A stretch of DNA of 39,027 nt from Clostridia bacterium (GCA_900769875.1 CAAGII010000220.1:1-39027), one strand, 5' to 3'. Shown: positions 1 to 8,253, counted from the stretch's first letter. The notes: generated from the letters alone by a model not told the origin. Made by a program: numbers and translations.

Positions 1-30
1 ACTTGACGGCGGCAAGGAGAGATAGCAACC

Positions 31-828
31 ATGGAAGAGCAGCTTGCGCAGCCGGCATCTGACAGCCGTTATATGGAAACGCTGCAGCTGGCGGGGCGCA
101 TCATCATGGAAAACGGTGGCGAGACCTACCGCGTGGAGGAAACCATCACGCGCATGGGTCGGGCGTTCGGGCTGAGCGAGGTGGAGAGCTTCGCGGTGCC
201 CAGCGGCGTATTCATCAGCTACCGCAAGCAGGACGGCTCAATGGAATCGGGCGTTCTGCGCACCCACAAGGGCAGCACGCACCTGATGCGCGTGGACGAG
301 GTGAACACCGTATCCCGTCAGGTGGAGGCGCACGCCCTCACCTGCGAGGCGGCCTGCGCGCGCCTGCGCGAGATCGAGCACGCGCACAGCGCCTATGAGG
401 GCGGCTGGAGGTATGCCGCGGCGGCCATCTGCGGCGGCGGCTTCACGCTGATGTTCGGCGGCGACGCGGTGGATTTTGCCAGCAGCGCCGTGGTGACCGC
501 GCTGGTGCTGCTGCTTTCCGCAGGCTTTGAGCGGCTTCGGGCGCAGACCTTCGTATCGGTGCTGCTGGGGTCGCTGGCCACGGCGCTGCTGCCGCTGGCG
601 CTGCACCGCATGACGGGGCTCGGGCATACGCAGGAGATCATCGCTGGCGCGCTGATGCCCCTGCTGCCGGGTCTGAGCATGACCAACGCCATTCAGGACA
701 CCATGCGCGGCGATATGCTTTCCGGGCTTTGCTCCGGGCTTTCCGCCATACTGACGGCGGCGCTGATCGCGGGCGGCGCGCTGATGGCGGTCGGTCTGCT
801 CGGCGCGTGGGCGGGAGGCGGTGTATGA
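31..828 (+). CDS. ThrE-type threonine/serine exporter, large (YjjP-like) subunit
   Basis: 265-residue membrane protein of the ThrE/DUF1212 family, which exports threonine, serine and sometimes other small metabolites across the cytoplasmic membrane. The soluble N-terminal part carries the family hallmark GETYRVEETITRM near residue 30, followed by predicted membrane helices from about residue 128 to the end (AAAAICGGGFTLMFGG, VVTALVLLLSAGF and others). In corynebacterial ThrE the two halves are fused; here the second half is the next gene, whose ATG overlaps this stop, so the two surely form one split transporter. The ATG is preceded by AAGGAGA at a good distance. Substrate is inferred from family only. 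Confidence 0.9.
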   Translation: MEEQLAQPASDSRYMETLQLAGRIIMENGGETYRVEETITRMGRAFGLSEVESFAVPSGVFISYRKQDGSMESGVLRTHKGSTHLMRVDEVNTVSRQVEAHALTCEAACARLREIEHAHSAYEGGWRYAAAAICGGGFTLMFGGDAVDFASSAVVTALVLLLSAGFERLRAQTFVSVLLGSLATALLPLALHRMTGLGHTQEIIAGALMPLLPGLSMTNAIQDTMRGDMLSGLCSGLSAILTAALIAGGALMAVGLLGAWAGGGV

Positions 829-1268
829 TGCTGCACGGTCTGCTTCGCGCGCTTCTGTCCAGCTTTCTGGGCACGCTGGGGTTCGCGGTGCTGCTGCACT
901 CGCCGCGGCGCGCCATCATTCCTGCGAGCATTGTGGGCGCGGCGGCCTACCTGCTGTACTGGCTGCTCCTGACGCTCGGCGCGCCGGAATACATCGCCGT
1001 GTTCATGGGCGCGCTGTGCGGCTCGCTTTCGGCGCAGTGGCTGGCGCGGCGCATGCACATGATCGCGACCGTGTTCGTGCTGCTTTCCATTGTGGCGGCG
1101 GTGCCCGGCCTTGGGCTGTACCGCTGCATGGAGCTGCTCGGCGCCTCCTCGCCCGAAGCGCTCGCCGTCGGCGTGAGCGCCATGGTATCCATTGTCATGA
1201 TCGTGCTGGGCATCGGCATGGGCAGCTTCCTTTTCCGCGCCGCGCTCAGCCTGAAGCATCCCCGGTAA
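825..1268 (+). CDS. ThrE-type threonine/serine exporter, small (YjjB-like, DUF3815) subunit
   Basis: 147-residue hydrophobic protein with about four to five membrane helices, matching the C-terminal half of ThrE transporters (DUF3815/YjjB). Its ATG lies inside the stop of the preceding gene (ATGATG over TGA) behind GGAGG, which argues for translational coupling and equal production of the two halves. The hydrophobic runs AAAYLLYWLLLTLGA, MIATVFVLLSIVAAVPGLGL and VSAMVSIVMIVLGIGMGSF are clear. Together with the upstream gene it would form a complete amino acid exporter. The longer open frame reaching upstream is unlikely to be used. Confidence 0.88.
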   Translation: MMLHGLLRALLSSFLGTLGFAVLLHSPRRAIIPASIVGAAAYLLYWLLLTLGAPEYIAVFMGALCGSLSAQWLARRMHMIATVFVLLSIVAAVPGLGLYRCMELLGASSPEALAVGVSAMVSIVMIVLGIGMGSFLFRAALSLKHPR

Positions 1269-1311
1269 ACCGGCGCGCATTCACATCATCAGGCAGGAAA
1301 GGACGGTCTCC

Positions 1312-2700
1312 ATGAAGCTGTCACGCAGAGAAAAGGTCTCCTACGGTCTGGGCGCCGTGGGCAAGGACATGGTTTACATGCTCTCCGCCAGCTATGTGCT
1401 GTACTACTATCAGGATATTCTGGGCGTGAGCGCCATCGCAATGGGCGTGATCCTGATGGCCGCCCGCATCTTCGACGCGTTCAACGACCCGGTCATGGGC
1501 GTGATTGTGGCAAGAACGCGCACGCGCTGGGGCAAATTCCGCCCGTGGCTGATGATCGGCACGCTGACCAACGCCGTCATCCTCTGCATCATGTTCGCCG
1601 CGCCGCCCGCACTGGACGGCGCCGGGCTGGTGGCCTATGCCGCCATTGTCTACGTCCTGTGGGGCGTGACCTACACCATGATGGATATTCCCTTCTGGTC
1701 CATGATCCCCGCCTTCACCGAGGGCGGCAGGGAGCGCGAGGGACTCACGACACTTGCCCGCTCCTGCGCGGGCGTCGGCTCGGCGCTCATCACCGTGGTC
1801 ACCGTCATGATGGTGCAGCTGCTCGGCGGCGGCAACGAGTGCGAGGGCTTCCGACTCTTTGCGATGATCGTCGCGCTGCTCTTCGTCCTCTTTACCACCT
1901 TCACCTGCGTGACCATCCGCGAAAAATCCACCGTGCATGTGGAGGCGCCCTCCGTCAGGGACATGTTCCGCGCCCTTGTGCAGAACGATCAGGCGATGAC
2001 CGTGGTCGTCAGCATTGTGCTGATCAACTGCTCGCTCTACGTCACCTCCAACCTGCTCATCTACTTCTTCAAGTACGATATCGCGGGCGACGGCTGGCAC
2101 GGTGCCTACACGCTGTTCAACACCTTTGGCGGCGCGGTGCAGATCCTGTCCATGATGGTGATTTTCCCGCTGCTGCGCCGGTTTTTGAGCAGCCTGCGCA
2201 TCTTCCACCTCAGCTTCTGGATGGCCGTGGCGGGCTACGCCATGCTCCTTGTGCTGATGTGCCTTGGCATCAAGACCCTCGCGGCGCTGCTGATTCCGGC
2301 GCTCTTCATTTTCATGGCGTTCGGCATGCTGACCATCCTCACCACGGTGTTCCTTGCCAATACGGTGGATTACGGTCAGCTGAAAAACGGGCGCAGGGAC
2401 GAGAGCGTGATCTTCTCCATGCAGACCTTTGTGGTCAAGCTGGCCTCGGGCGTGGCGGCGCTGATCGCCTCCGTGTGCCTGTCGGTGAGCAGCATCAGCA
2501 AGAACACCGGGGATGCGGTGCAGGAGGCCGTGGGCGCCTCGTCCGTGCTGACGCTCCGCATGACCATGACCGTGCTGCCCATCGTCGGACTGCTTGTCGC
2601 GCTGTACGTGTTTTCCAGGCGCTACATCCTCACCGAAAGCGAGGTTGAGCGCATCACCGCGCAGCTGCGCAGTGCGGAAAACGGACAGTCCTCCCGCTGA
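1312..2700 (+). CDS. GPH-family (melibiose-type) sugar:cation symporter
   Basis: 462-residue MFS transporter of the glycoside-pentoside-hexuronide (GPH) family, importing a glycoside or uronide with sodium or protons. The signature between helices 2 and 3 is present (ARIFDAFNDPVMGVIVARTR followed by WGKFRPWLM near residues 50-80), with twelve predicted membrane segments and a family-typical length. The ATG follows an AGGAAAGG-like ribosome site. It begins 43 bp after the exporter pair and may be cotranscribed, although the functions look unrelated. A strong hairpin terminator follows immediately. No glycosidase neighbour is present to indicate the sugar. Confidence 0.9.
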   Translation: MKLSRREKVSYGLGAVGKDMVYMLSASYVLYYYQDILGVSAIAMGVILMAARIFDAFNDPVMGVIVARTRTRWGKFRPWLMIGTLTNAVILCIMFAAPPALDGAGLVAYAAIVYVLWGVTYTMMDIPFWSMIPAFTEGGREREGLTTLARSCAGVGSALITVVTVMMVQLLGGGNECEGFRLFAMIVALLFVLFTTFTCVTIREKSTVHVEAPSVRDMFRALVQNDQAMTVVVSIVLINCSLYVTSNLLIYFFKYDIAGDGWHGAYTLFNTFGGAVQILSMMVIFPLLRRFLSSLRIFHLSFWMAVAGYAMLLVLMCLGIKTLAALLIPALFIFMAFGMLTILTTVFLANTVDYGQLKNGRRDESVIFSMQTFVVKLASGVAALIASVCLSVSSISKNTGDAVQEAVGASSVLTLRMTMTVLPIVGLLVALYVFSRRYILTESEVERITAQLRSAENGQSSR

Positions 2701-2708
2701 ACGAACCG

Positions 2709-2747
2709 GGCCCCCGCAGGCAGAGATTGCCGCGGGGGCCGCTTTTT
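2709..2747. terminator. Bidirectional intrinsic terminator between convergent genes
   Basis: A 9-bp GC stem (GGCCCCCGC at 2709-2717 with GCGGGGGCC at 2732-2740) carries an inner GGCA/TGCC extension and is followed by CTTTTT on the plus strand. It sits exactly between the stops of the symporter gene and the convergent MerR-family gene, so it can serve both. Confidence 0.85.
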
Positions 2748-2751
2748 CATG

Positions 2752-3570
2752 TTATGCCTTTCTGACAGGGTAGCAGACCTCGGTCACATACTCGTCGGGG
2801 TTCTGCGTCTCGTGCGGGCTGACGTGATAGATATTGAACATCGGCCCGTCAAACACATAGCCGTTATCCGACACCCACGCGGCCACGGCGGCGTTCACGC
2901 CGTCCATCTGCTCATAGGAGCCCTTGCAGGTCGCGCACGCGGCGGTGATCTCGGGCAGGGTGCGGAAGCGCACATGCGCGGTGTCGCGGTAGCTGCCGCG
3001 CACGTCCTTCTGCACCTCCACGTCCACATCGCTTTCGCGGTACTCCTTGTCATGGAACACCGCGCAGCAGTAGCAGGGGTCGCCGTCCTGCAGATTCATA
3101 TGCGCCGTCTCCTCCATCAGAATCTGCCAGAGCCTGCCCTCCTCCTCGTAGCAGGGAAGCGTCATGCGTACCGTGGCCGCCTGCCGCCGGGGAAATGTTT
3201 TGATGGTTACGTCTACATGCATATCTTCATTTTCCTTTCTCAACCGTCTCAGGGCTGTTTCCAGAAGCCGCAGCCGGTATGCCGTCTGCTCAGCCTGCGA
3301 TTGAAGCTCCGCCTGTCGGACGAGCAGGTGCCGCCGCATCGCGTCGCGGTCGTTATAGCAGGCGAGCAGCTCGCCAATGGCGCCAAGCCCGAAGCCCATG
3401 TCCTTGAGGGCGTTGATCCGCCCCGCAAGAAACAGCTGCTCCGCCTCATAGTAGCGGTAGCCGGTTTCGGGATCAATCCGAACGGGCCTGAGCAGACCGA
3501 TCTCGTCGTAGTGTCGCAGCATGCGGATGCTGACTCTGGAAAGCTTTGAAAAGTCGCCAATTTTCAGCAT
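2752..3570 (-). CDS. MerR-family regulator with GyrI-like effector-binding domain
   Basis: 272-residue transcription factor of the BmrR/TipA type. Residues 1-75 form the winged HTH (MLKIGDFSKLSRVSIRMLRH, then YDEIGLLRP and GYRYY), about 80-115 the dimerising coiled coil, and 118-272 a GyrI-like/AraC E. coli effector pocket (VTIKTFPRRQAATVRM opening strand, terminal VTEVCYPV). Such proteins bind hydrophobic or cationic drugs and activate transport genes by untwisting 19-bp-spacer promoters. GGAGGA precedes the ATG. Its own promoter has a 19-bp spacer and a dyad, so it is probably autoregulated. No obvious drug pump lies next to it; the nearest unrelated gene is the DUF362 gene. Confidence 0.9.
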   Translation of the reverse strand: MLKIGDFSKLSRVSIRMLRHYDEIGLLRPVRIDPETGYRYYEAEQLFLAGRINALKDMGFGLGAIGELLACYNDRDAMRRHLLVRQAELQSQAEQTAYRLRLLETALRRLRKENEDMHVDVTIKTFPRRQAATVRMTLPCYEEEGRLWQILMEETAHMNLQDGDPCYCCAVFHDKEYRESDVDVEVQKDVRGSYRDTAHVRFRTLPEITAACATCKGSYEQMDGVNAAVAAWVSDNGYVFDGPMFNIYHVSPHETQNPDEYVTEVCYPVRKA

Positions 3571-3608
3571 AATCGTCCTCCGGATCCGGCATTTGTGAGC
3601 TCGGCATC

Positions 3609-3639
3609 ATGATAACGCCTGACACTGTGGCAGAGTCAA
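3609..3639 (-). promoter_or_regulatory. MerR-type promoter/operator (19-bp spacer with dyad)
   Basis: On the minus strand TTGACT and TATCAT are separated by 19 bp, the spacing used by MerR regulators. A dyad GAC-N-CT-N5-AG-N-GTC (3621-3637) overlaps the -35 element and most of the spacer. It lies 39 bp upstream of the MerR-family start codon, so autoregulation is the simplest reading. Confidence 0.7.
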
Positions 3640-3681
3640 GCGGTTTTTGGGATTTCAGCGAATTTTTCTTCGATCCGGCGC

Positions 3682-3741
3682 TCAGGTCTTCGCGCGCTGC
3701 ATCTCCACCGTCATGGGCCGAAGGGTCACCCTTTCATCCAT
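3682..3741 (-). pseudogene. 19-codon open frame with promoter and RBS; possible truncated acetyltransferase start
   Basis: A short frame, MDERVTLRPMTVEMQRAKT, begins at an ATG preceded by AGGAGA at a normal distance. The first ten residues resemble the start of many GNAT acetyltransferases, after which the frame stops and no continuation is found in other frames. It may be the 5' remnant of a deleted gene that once lay upstream of the MerR gene on the same strand, or a very short peptide gene. The rest of 3640-4060 shows no convincing coding sequence. Confidence 0.3.
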
Positions 3742-3802
3742 ATGCTCGTCTCCTGTATGATGGTCTGTGTGATGGAACGCTTGTGTGGTATCATCTGCAT
3801 GC

Positions 3803-3831
3803 AGTATCGCATCGTTGTCCGCACGCGTCAA
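3803..3831 (-). promoter_or_regulatory. Sigma-A-type promoter facing the short remnant frame
   Basis: TTGACG - 17 bp - GATACT on the minus strand, about 60 bp upstream of the 19-codon frame with its own ribosome site. Confidence 0.45.
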
Positions 3832-3965
3832 GAAAGCGCACGGGCTACCGATGTGTCGCGCTACCGCGACAGCATGCGCCCGCTCATCGCGCGCGACATC
3901 ATGCTGGCCGTCGCAATGCCAAATAGACTGGAGGCGCGGCAGAACGTCCCCTCCCGCTGTTCCCC

Positions 3966-3994
3966 TTGACCGCGGCCGCATGCCATTGTACAAT
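3966..3994 (+). promoter_or_regulatory. Sigma-A promoter of the DUF362 gene
   Basis: TTGACC - 17 bp - TACAAT, with the start codon of the DUF362 gene about 70 bp downstream of the -10 element. Confidence 0.75.
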
Positions 3995-4064
3995 ATTCAT
4001 GAGCATGATCGTGCTGCCCGGCTTATGAACCTGCTGCCGGGTTCAGCCTGAAAGGAGTACCCTG

Positions 4065-5141
4065 ATGAACGAAGCAAAGGCCGGAAAAAACGGCAATCTG
4101 TATCTCCCCTATGGTAAGCGCGTCGGCGAAGCGTCCGTGGTGTTCTTCACGCGCGACCTGTCGCCTGAGGGGCTGGAAAAAATCTACGACCGCGTATCCG
4201 CCCCGCTCAAGGGCAGGGTGGCCGTCAAGCTGCACACGGGCGAGGCGGAGGGACCCAACATCATCCCGCGCCCGTGGGTGAAGTCGCTCATCGAGCGCAG
4301 GCTCCCCGACGCGACCATCGTGGAAACCAACACCTACTACGAGGGCAGCCGCTACACCACGCAGGCGCACCGCGAAACGCTGAAGGTCAACGGCTGGACC
4401 TTCTGCCCGGTGGATATTCTGGACGAGGACGGCGCCGTGCCGCTGCCCGTGGACGGCGGCAAGTGGCTTGATGAGATTCATGTGGGCAAAAACCTGCTTC
4501 ACTACGACTCGCTGCTCACACTCACGCACTTCAAGGGACACACCATGGGCGGCTTCGGCGGCTCCAACAAGAACATCGGCATCGGCTGTGCGGACGGACG
4601 CATCGGCAAGGGCGAGGTGCACGCCAACTCCGCCGGGCCGTGGGGCGCGGTGCAGGAGGAGCTGATGGAGCGCATGAGCGAATCCACCAAGGGCACGATC
4701 ACCCGCTTCGCCGGGCATGTCAGCTACATCAACGTGATGCGCAACATGTCCGTCTCCTGCGACTGCGAGGGCTGCGAGGCCGAGCCCGTGGTCACGCCGG
4801 ACGTGGGCATCCTTGCAAGCCTTGACATCCTCGCGGTGGATCAGGCGTGCGTGGATATCATCTACAGCCTGCCCGGAGGCGGCGGCAAGGCCATGATCGA
4901 GCGCGTGGAAAGCCGCCACGGCCTGCGGCAGCTTTCCTATATGAAGGAGCTGGGCATGGGCAACGACCGCTACACGCTCATCGACATCGACCATGACGAC
5001 GCGGTCACCACGGCGGAGGACGTTACGCGCGGCGTCGCGCCCGTCTGGGAGCCGGACGCGTTCAACACCTTCCGCGGCAGAAACAAGGCGCCGATGTATA
5101 CCGTGAAAAAGGAACTGGGCGAGCATCACGCTTCGCGCTGA
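4065..5141 (+). CDS. DUF362 domain-containing protein
   Basis: 358-residue cytoplasmic protein of the DUF362 family, whose members are often fused to or associated with 4Fe-4S ferredoxin modules; the biochemical function is not established. Recognisable DUF362 features are VAVKLHTGEAEGPNIIPRPW near residue 50, LLTLTHFKGHTMGGFGGSNKN near 150 and the repeated glycine and asparagine loops. It lacks the two CX2CX2CX3C ferredoxin clusters of the longer relatives, but CDCEGCEAEP near residue 225 could hold a metal or cluster. AAAGGAG precedes the ATG. It is a single-gene unit with its own sigma-A promoter. The downstream 5142-5296 stretch holds nothing convincing. Confidence 0.82.
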   Translation: MNEAKAGKNGNLYLPYGKRVGEASVVFFTRDLSPEGLEKIYDRVSAPLKGRVAVKLHTGEAEGPNIIPRPWVKSLIERRLPDATIVETNTYYEGSRYTTQAHRETLKVNGWTFCPVDILDEDGAVPLPVDGGKWLDEIHVGKNLLHYDSLLTLTHFKGHTMGGFGGSNKNIGIGCADGRIGKGEVHANSAGPWGAVQEELMERMSESTKGTITRFAGHVSYINVMRNMSVSCDCEGCEAEPVVTPDVGILASLDILAVDQACVDIIYSLPGGGGKAMIERVESRHGLRQLSYMKELGMGNDRYTLIDIDHDDAVTTAEDVTRGVAPVWEPDAFNTFRGRNKAPMYTVKKELGEHHASR

Positions 5142-5296
5142 TTCGCACGTCAGATGTGCACCATCCGAAGCCGGGACAAGGACAGGATCGCTTCGCAGCC
5201 CCGCGCTGGATCAGCACACGGGCTTTGCGCCGACCGGCACGGAGGACGAGGACGAAGTGGCGCTTGCCATGACGGTGGAACGCCCGCAGGCGCGTC

Positions 5297-5332
5297 AAAA
5301 GCCGCGGTACCCCAAGAGCGGGATACCGCGGC
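5297..5332 (-). terminator. Intrinsic terminator of the ABC-F gene
   Basis: A 9-bp stem (5301-5309 with 5324-5332, GCCGCGGTA arms) followed on the minus strand by TTTTG. It lies 34 bp beyond the ABC-F stop codon. Confidence 0.75.
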
Positions 5333-5366
5333 CTGTTTGTATGCGCAGGAAGCGCGAATGCGCGCC

Positions 5367-6968
5367 TTACGCCTTGATTTTCTCAAGGTATTCCTCGTAG
5401 GTGCAGTAGTAATCGGCAATGGTGCCGTCGGGCTTGATTTCGATGATGCGGTCGGCAATGGTGGAGATGAACTGGTGATCCTGACTGGTGAAAATCACAT
5501 TGCCGGGGAAGCTGATCAGCGCGTTGTTGACCGCCTGAATGGACTCAAGGTCAAGGTGGTTGGTGGGCTGATCGAGCATGAGGAAGTTGGCGCCGGAGAG
5601 CATCATGCGGCTGAGCATGCAGCGCACCTTCTCGCCGCCGGAGAGGACGGACACAGGCTTGTACACATCGTCGCCGCTGAACAGCATGCGGCCGAGGAAG
5701 CCGCGCATGTAGGTTTCCAGCTGCTCGGGGCTGTACTGGGCGAACCATTCGAGCATGGTCTTGTCGCAGCCCTCGAAGAAGCGGGAGTTGTCCTTGGGGA
5801 AGTAGCTGGTGGAGATGGTCACGCCCCACTTGAAGGAGCCCGCGTCCGGCTCCAGCTCCTCGGTGAGAATGCGGAAGAGCGCGGTCTGCGCCTGCTCCTG
5901 ACCGACAAGGGCGATTTTCTGCCCCTTGGTGACGATGAAGGACACGTCCTTGAGCAGCTGCACGCCGTCCTGCGTATAGCTGATGCCGCTTACGGAAAGA
6001 ATATCCTTGCCGGCCTCGCGCTCGGGCGTGAAGCACACCCACGGATAGCGGCGGCTGGAGGCGGGCATTTCCTCCAGCGTGAGCTGATCGAGCAGCTTGC
6101 GGCGGCTGGTGGCCTGCTTGGCCTTGGATTTGTTGGAGGAGAAGCGCTGGATGAAGGACTGCAGCTCGCGGATCTTGTCCTCGCGGCGCTTCTTCTGATC
6201 CTTCATCAGGGCCTGCATCATCTGGCTGGACTCGTACCAGAAGTCGTAGTTGCCCACATACAGCTTGACCTGATTAAAGTCGATATCCACAATGTGCGTG
6301 CAGATGTTGTTGAGGAACCAGCGGTCATGGCTGACCACGATCAGCGTGCCCTGGAACTCCATGAGGAAGTCCTCCAGCCAGGCGACGCTGCGGTTGTCAA
6401 GGTTGTTGGTGGGCTCGTCCAGCAGCAGGATGTCGGGGTTGCCAAAGAGCGCCTGCGCCAGCAGCACCTTGAACTTGTCGCCGCCCTTGAGGTCGGCCAT
6501 GGGCAGGTAGTGCATGTCCGGCTCAATGCCAAGGCCGGTCAGGAGCGTGGCCGCGTCGCTCTCGGCGTTCCAGCCGTCCATTTCGGCAAACTCGCCCTCC
6601 AGCTCCGCCGCCTTCTCGCCGTCCGCGTCGGAGAAGTCGGGCTTGGCGTAGAGCGCGTCCTTTTCCTTCATGATGTCGTAAAGGCGCTGGTTGCCCATGA
6701 TGACCGTGTCCAGCACGGGGAACTCGTCATACTTGAACTGATCCTGCTTGAGGGTGGACATGCGCAGCTTGGGCTGCACGGTGACGCTGCCGGTGGTCGG
6801 CTCCAGCTCGCCCGAAAGAATGCGCAGGAAGGTGGACTTGCCCGCGCCGTTCGCGCCGATGATGCCGTAGCAGTTGCCGGACATAAACTTCAGGTCTGCG
6901 CCGGAAAACAGCTTCTGCCCGCCGAAGGTGAGGGAAACATTGGATACGGTAATGGACAAAGTATTCAT
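5367..6968 (-). CDS. ABC-F ATPase of the YkpA/YbiT type, second nucleotide site degenerate
   Basis: 533-residue soluble tandem ABC ATPase of the ABC-F group, which act on the ribosome rather than in transport. Domain 1 is intact: Walker A GANGAGKS (38-45), Walker B/catalytic LLLDEPTNNLD (181-191) and H-loop SHD (213-215), with a modified signature LKGG. Domain 2 keeps LSGGEK (442-447) but its Walker A reads GQEQAQTA (356-363, Thr where Lys is expected), its catalytic Glu is Gln467 (LDQPTNHLD) and its switch His is Gln496 (SQDHQF). The basic linker around 255-295 is the P-site tRNA interaction motif. AAGGAG precedes the chosen ATG at 6968; the longer frame has no support. Role in translation is by family. 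Confidence 0.9.
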   Translation of the reverse strand: MNTLSITVSNVSLTFGGQKLFSGADLKFMSGNCYGIIGANGAGKSTFLRILSGELEPTTGSVTVQPKLRMSTLKQDQFKYDEFPVLDTVIMGNQRLYDIMKEKDALYAKPDFSDADGEKAAELEGEFAEMDGWNAESDAATLLTGLGIEPDMHYLPMADLKGGDKFKVLLAQALFGNPDILLLDEPTNNLDNRSVAWLEDFLMEFQGTLIVVSHDRWFLNNICTHIVDIDFNQVKLYVGNYDFWYESSQMMQALMKDQKKRREDKIRELQSFIQRFSSNKSKAKQATSRRKLLDQLTLEEMPASSRRYPWVCFTPEREAGKDILSVSGISYTQDGVQLLKDVSFIVTKGQKIALVGQEQAQTALFRILTEELEPDAGSFKWGVTISTSYFPKDNSRFFEGCDKTMLEWFAQYSPEQLETYMRGFLGRMLFSGDDVYKPVSVLSGGEKVRCMLSRMMLSGANFLMLDQPTNHLDLESIQAVNNALISFPGNVIFTSQDHQFISTIADRIIEIKPDGTIADYYCTYEEYLEKIKA

Positions 6969-7026
6969 GGACAGCTCCTTGCTCCAGTGATAGCGCACAG
7001 GGCGCTCCTTACGTCTGACAGCGTCT

Positions 7027-7055
7027 ATCATACCATACTTTCCGGCGTTTGGGAA
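7027..7055 (-). promoter_or_regulatory. Promoter of the ABC-F gene
   Basis: TTCCCA - 17 bp - TATGAT on the minus strand, with the ATG about 60 bp downstream. It is divergent from the promoter of the amidase gene. Confidence 0.6.
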
Positions 7056-7100
7056 CACGCAGACCCATGATTTTTTTCGCCGCGCGGCCGCCGTCGCGCC

Positions 7101-7129
7101 TTGCCATCGCACCGCGTTCATGATAGAAT
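7101..7129 (+). promoter_or_regulatory. Promoter of the choloylglycine-hydrolase-family gene
   Basis: TTGCCA - 17 bp - TAGAAT, 40 bp upstream of the ATG at 7169. Confidence 0.7.
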
Positions 7130-7168
7130 GATGCATCCAAAAACCGAACGAATCAGGAGGGAAATGCC

Positions 7169-8143
7169 ATGTGTACCGCCGCGACCTATCTCACGCATGA
7201 TTTTTACTTTGGCAGAACGCTTGACTACGAATTTTCCTACGGCGACGAGGTGGTCGTGCTCCCCCGCGCCTATCCGCTGCGCTTCCGCCACGCGGGCGAA
7301 AGCAGCCGCCACTTGGCCATCATCGGCATGGCGTATGTGGCGGGAGGCGACCCGCTCCTCTACGACGGCGTGAACGAGAAGGGGCTTGGCATGGCGGGGC
7401 TGAACTTTGTGGGCAACGCCTGCTACTACGCCCCGCGCGAGGGCTGCGACAACGTGGCGCAGTTCGAGTTCATCCCGTGGGTGCTCAGCCAGTGCGCGAC
7501 GCTTGAGGAGGCAAGGGCGCTGCTTGCGCGCGTCAACGTGCTGGACGAGGGCTACAGCCCCCAGCTGCCCGTGGCGCAGCTGCACTGGCTCATTGCCGAC
7601 CGCACCGGCGCCATCGTGGTGGAGTGCATGCGCGACGGCATGAAAATCCATGACAATCCCGTGGGCGTGATGACCAACAACCCGCCCTTTGACCAGCAGC
7701 TGCTCGCCCTGAGCAATTACATGGCGCTCTCGCCGAGCCAGCCGGAGAATCACTGGGGCATTCCGCTCACGCCCTACAGCCGCGGCATGGGCGCCATGGG
7801 GCTGCCGGGCGATCTGAGCTCGCAGTCCCGCTTTGTCCGCGTAGCGTACACAAAAATGCACGCCCTGTCCGGTTCGGACGAGCTTTCCAGCGTGAGCCAG
7901 TTCTTCCACATTCTCGGCTCGGTCGATCAGCAGCGCGGCTGCTGCGAGGTGCGAAAGGGCGAGTATGAAATCACGCTCTATACCTCCTGCTGCAACGCGA
8001 CGCGCGGCGTCTACTACTACACCACCTACGACAACCACCAGATCACCGCCGTGGATATGCACCTTGAAAACCTTGAGGGCGACGCGCTGTGCCGCTATCC
8101 CACCATCACCGGGGAGCAGATCCGTTTGCAGAACGCAAGGTGA
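7169..8143 (+). CDS. Choloylglycine hydrolase family (linear amide C-N hydrolase; bile-salt hydrolase or penicillin-V acylase type)
   Basis: 324-residue Ntn-hydrolase. The start MCTAATY places Cys2 directly after the initiator Met, so removal of Met exposes the nucleophilic Cys. Other expected active-site residues are Arg16 and Asp19 (FGRTLDY), Asn79 (AGLNF), an Asn of MTNNPPF (170-171) and an Arg of SQSRFVR (221-224), so the enzyme should be active. Length fits bile-salt hydrolases (about 315-330). The protein has no signal peptide and should be cytoplasmic. Substrate (conjugated bile acids, penicillin V or N-acyl lactones/amides) cannot be decided from sequence alone. AGGAGG precedes the ATG, and the gene stands alone behind its own promoter. 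Confidence 0.9.
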   Translation: MCTAATYLTHDFYFGRTLDYEFSYGDEVVVLPRAYPLRFRHAGESSRHLAIIGMAYVAGGDPLLYDGVNEKGLGMAGLNFVGNACYYAPREGCDNVAQFEFIPWVLSQCATLEEARALLARVNVLDEGYSPQLPVAQLHWLIADRTGAIVVECMRDGMKIHDNPVGVMTNNPPFDQQLLALSNYMALSPSQPENHWGIPLTPYSRGMGAMGLPGDLSSQSRFVRVAYTKMHALSGSDELSSVSQFFHILGSVDQQRGCCEVRKGEYEITLYTSCCNATRGVYYYTTYDNHQITAVDMHLENLEGDALCRYPTITGEQIRLQNAR

Positions 8144-8224
8144 CACATTCCGCAGGGGTGGGCGATTTTCTCCCAGATTTCGCGCTTTTTCAGCGAGAAA
8201 AACAAACGAAATGCAGGATTCCTC

Positions 8225-8253
8225 TTGTCAGCTTGCATGGCAGCATGTACAAT
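8225..8253 (+). promoter_or_regulatory. Sigma-A promoter of gdhA
   Basis: TTGTCA - 17 bp - TACAAT, leaving a leader of about 115 nt before the gdhA start. The 8144-8224 stretch upstream contains no gene. Confidence 0.75.

Noticed and set aside
5142..5296. Possible gene remnant between the DUF362 and ABC-F genes (a frame with TGTEDEDEVALAMTVERP)
   Set aside because: Too short, with no start, ribosome site or recognisable family.
5154..7070. Long plus-strand open frame of 638 codons
   Set aside because: It lies antisense to the ABC-F gene and exists because of GC-biased third positions; no motif, composition is His/Gly/Ala/Val-rich as in shadow frames.
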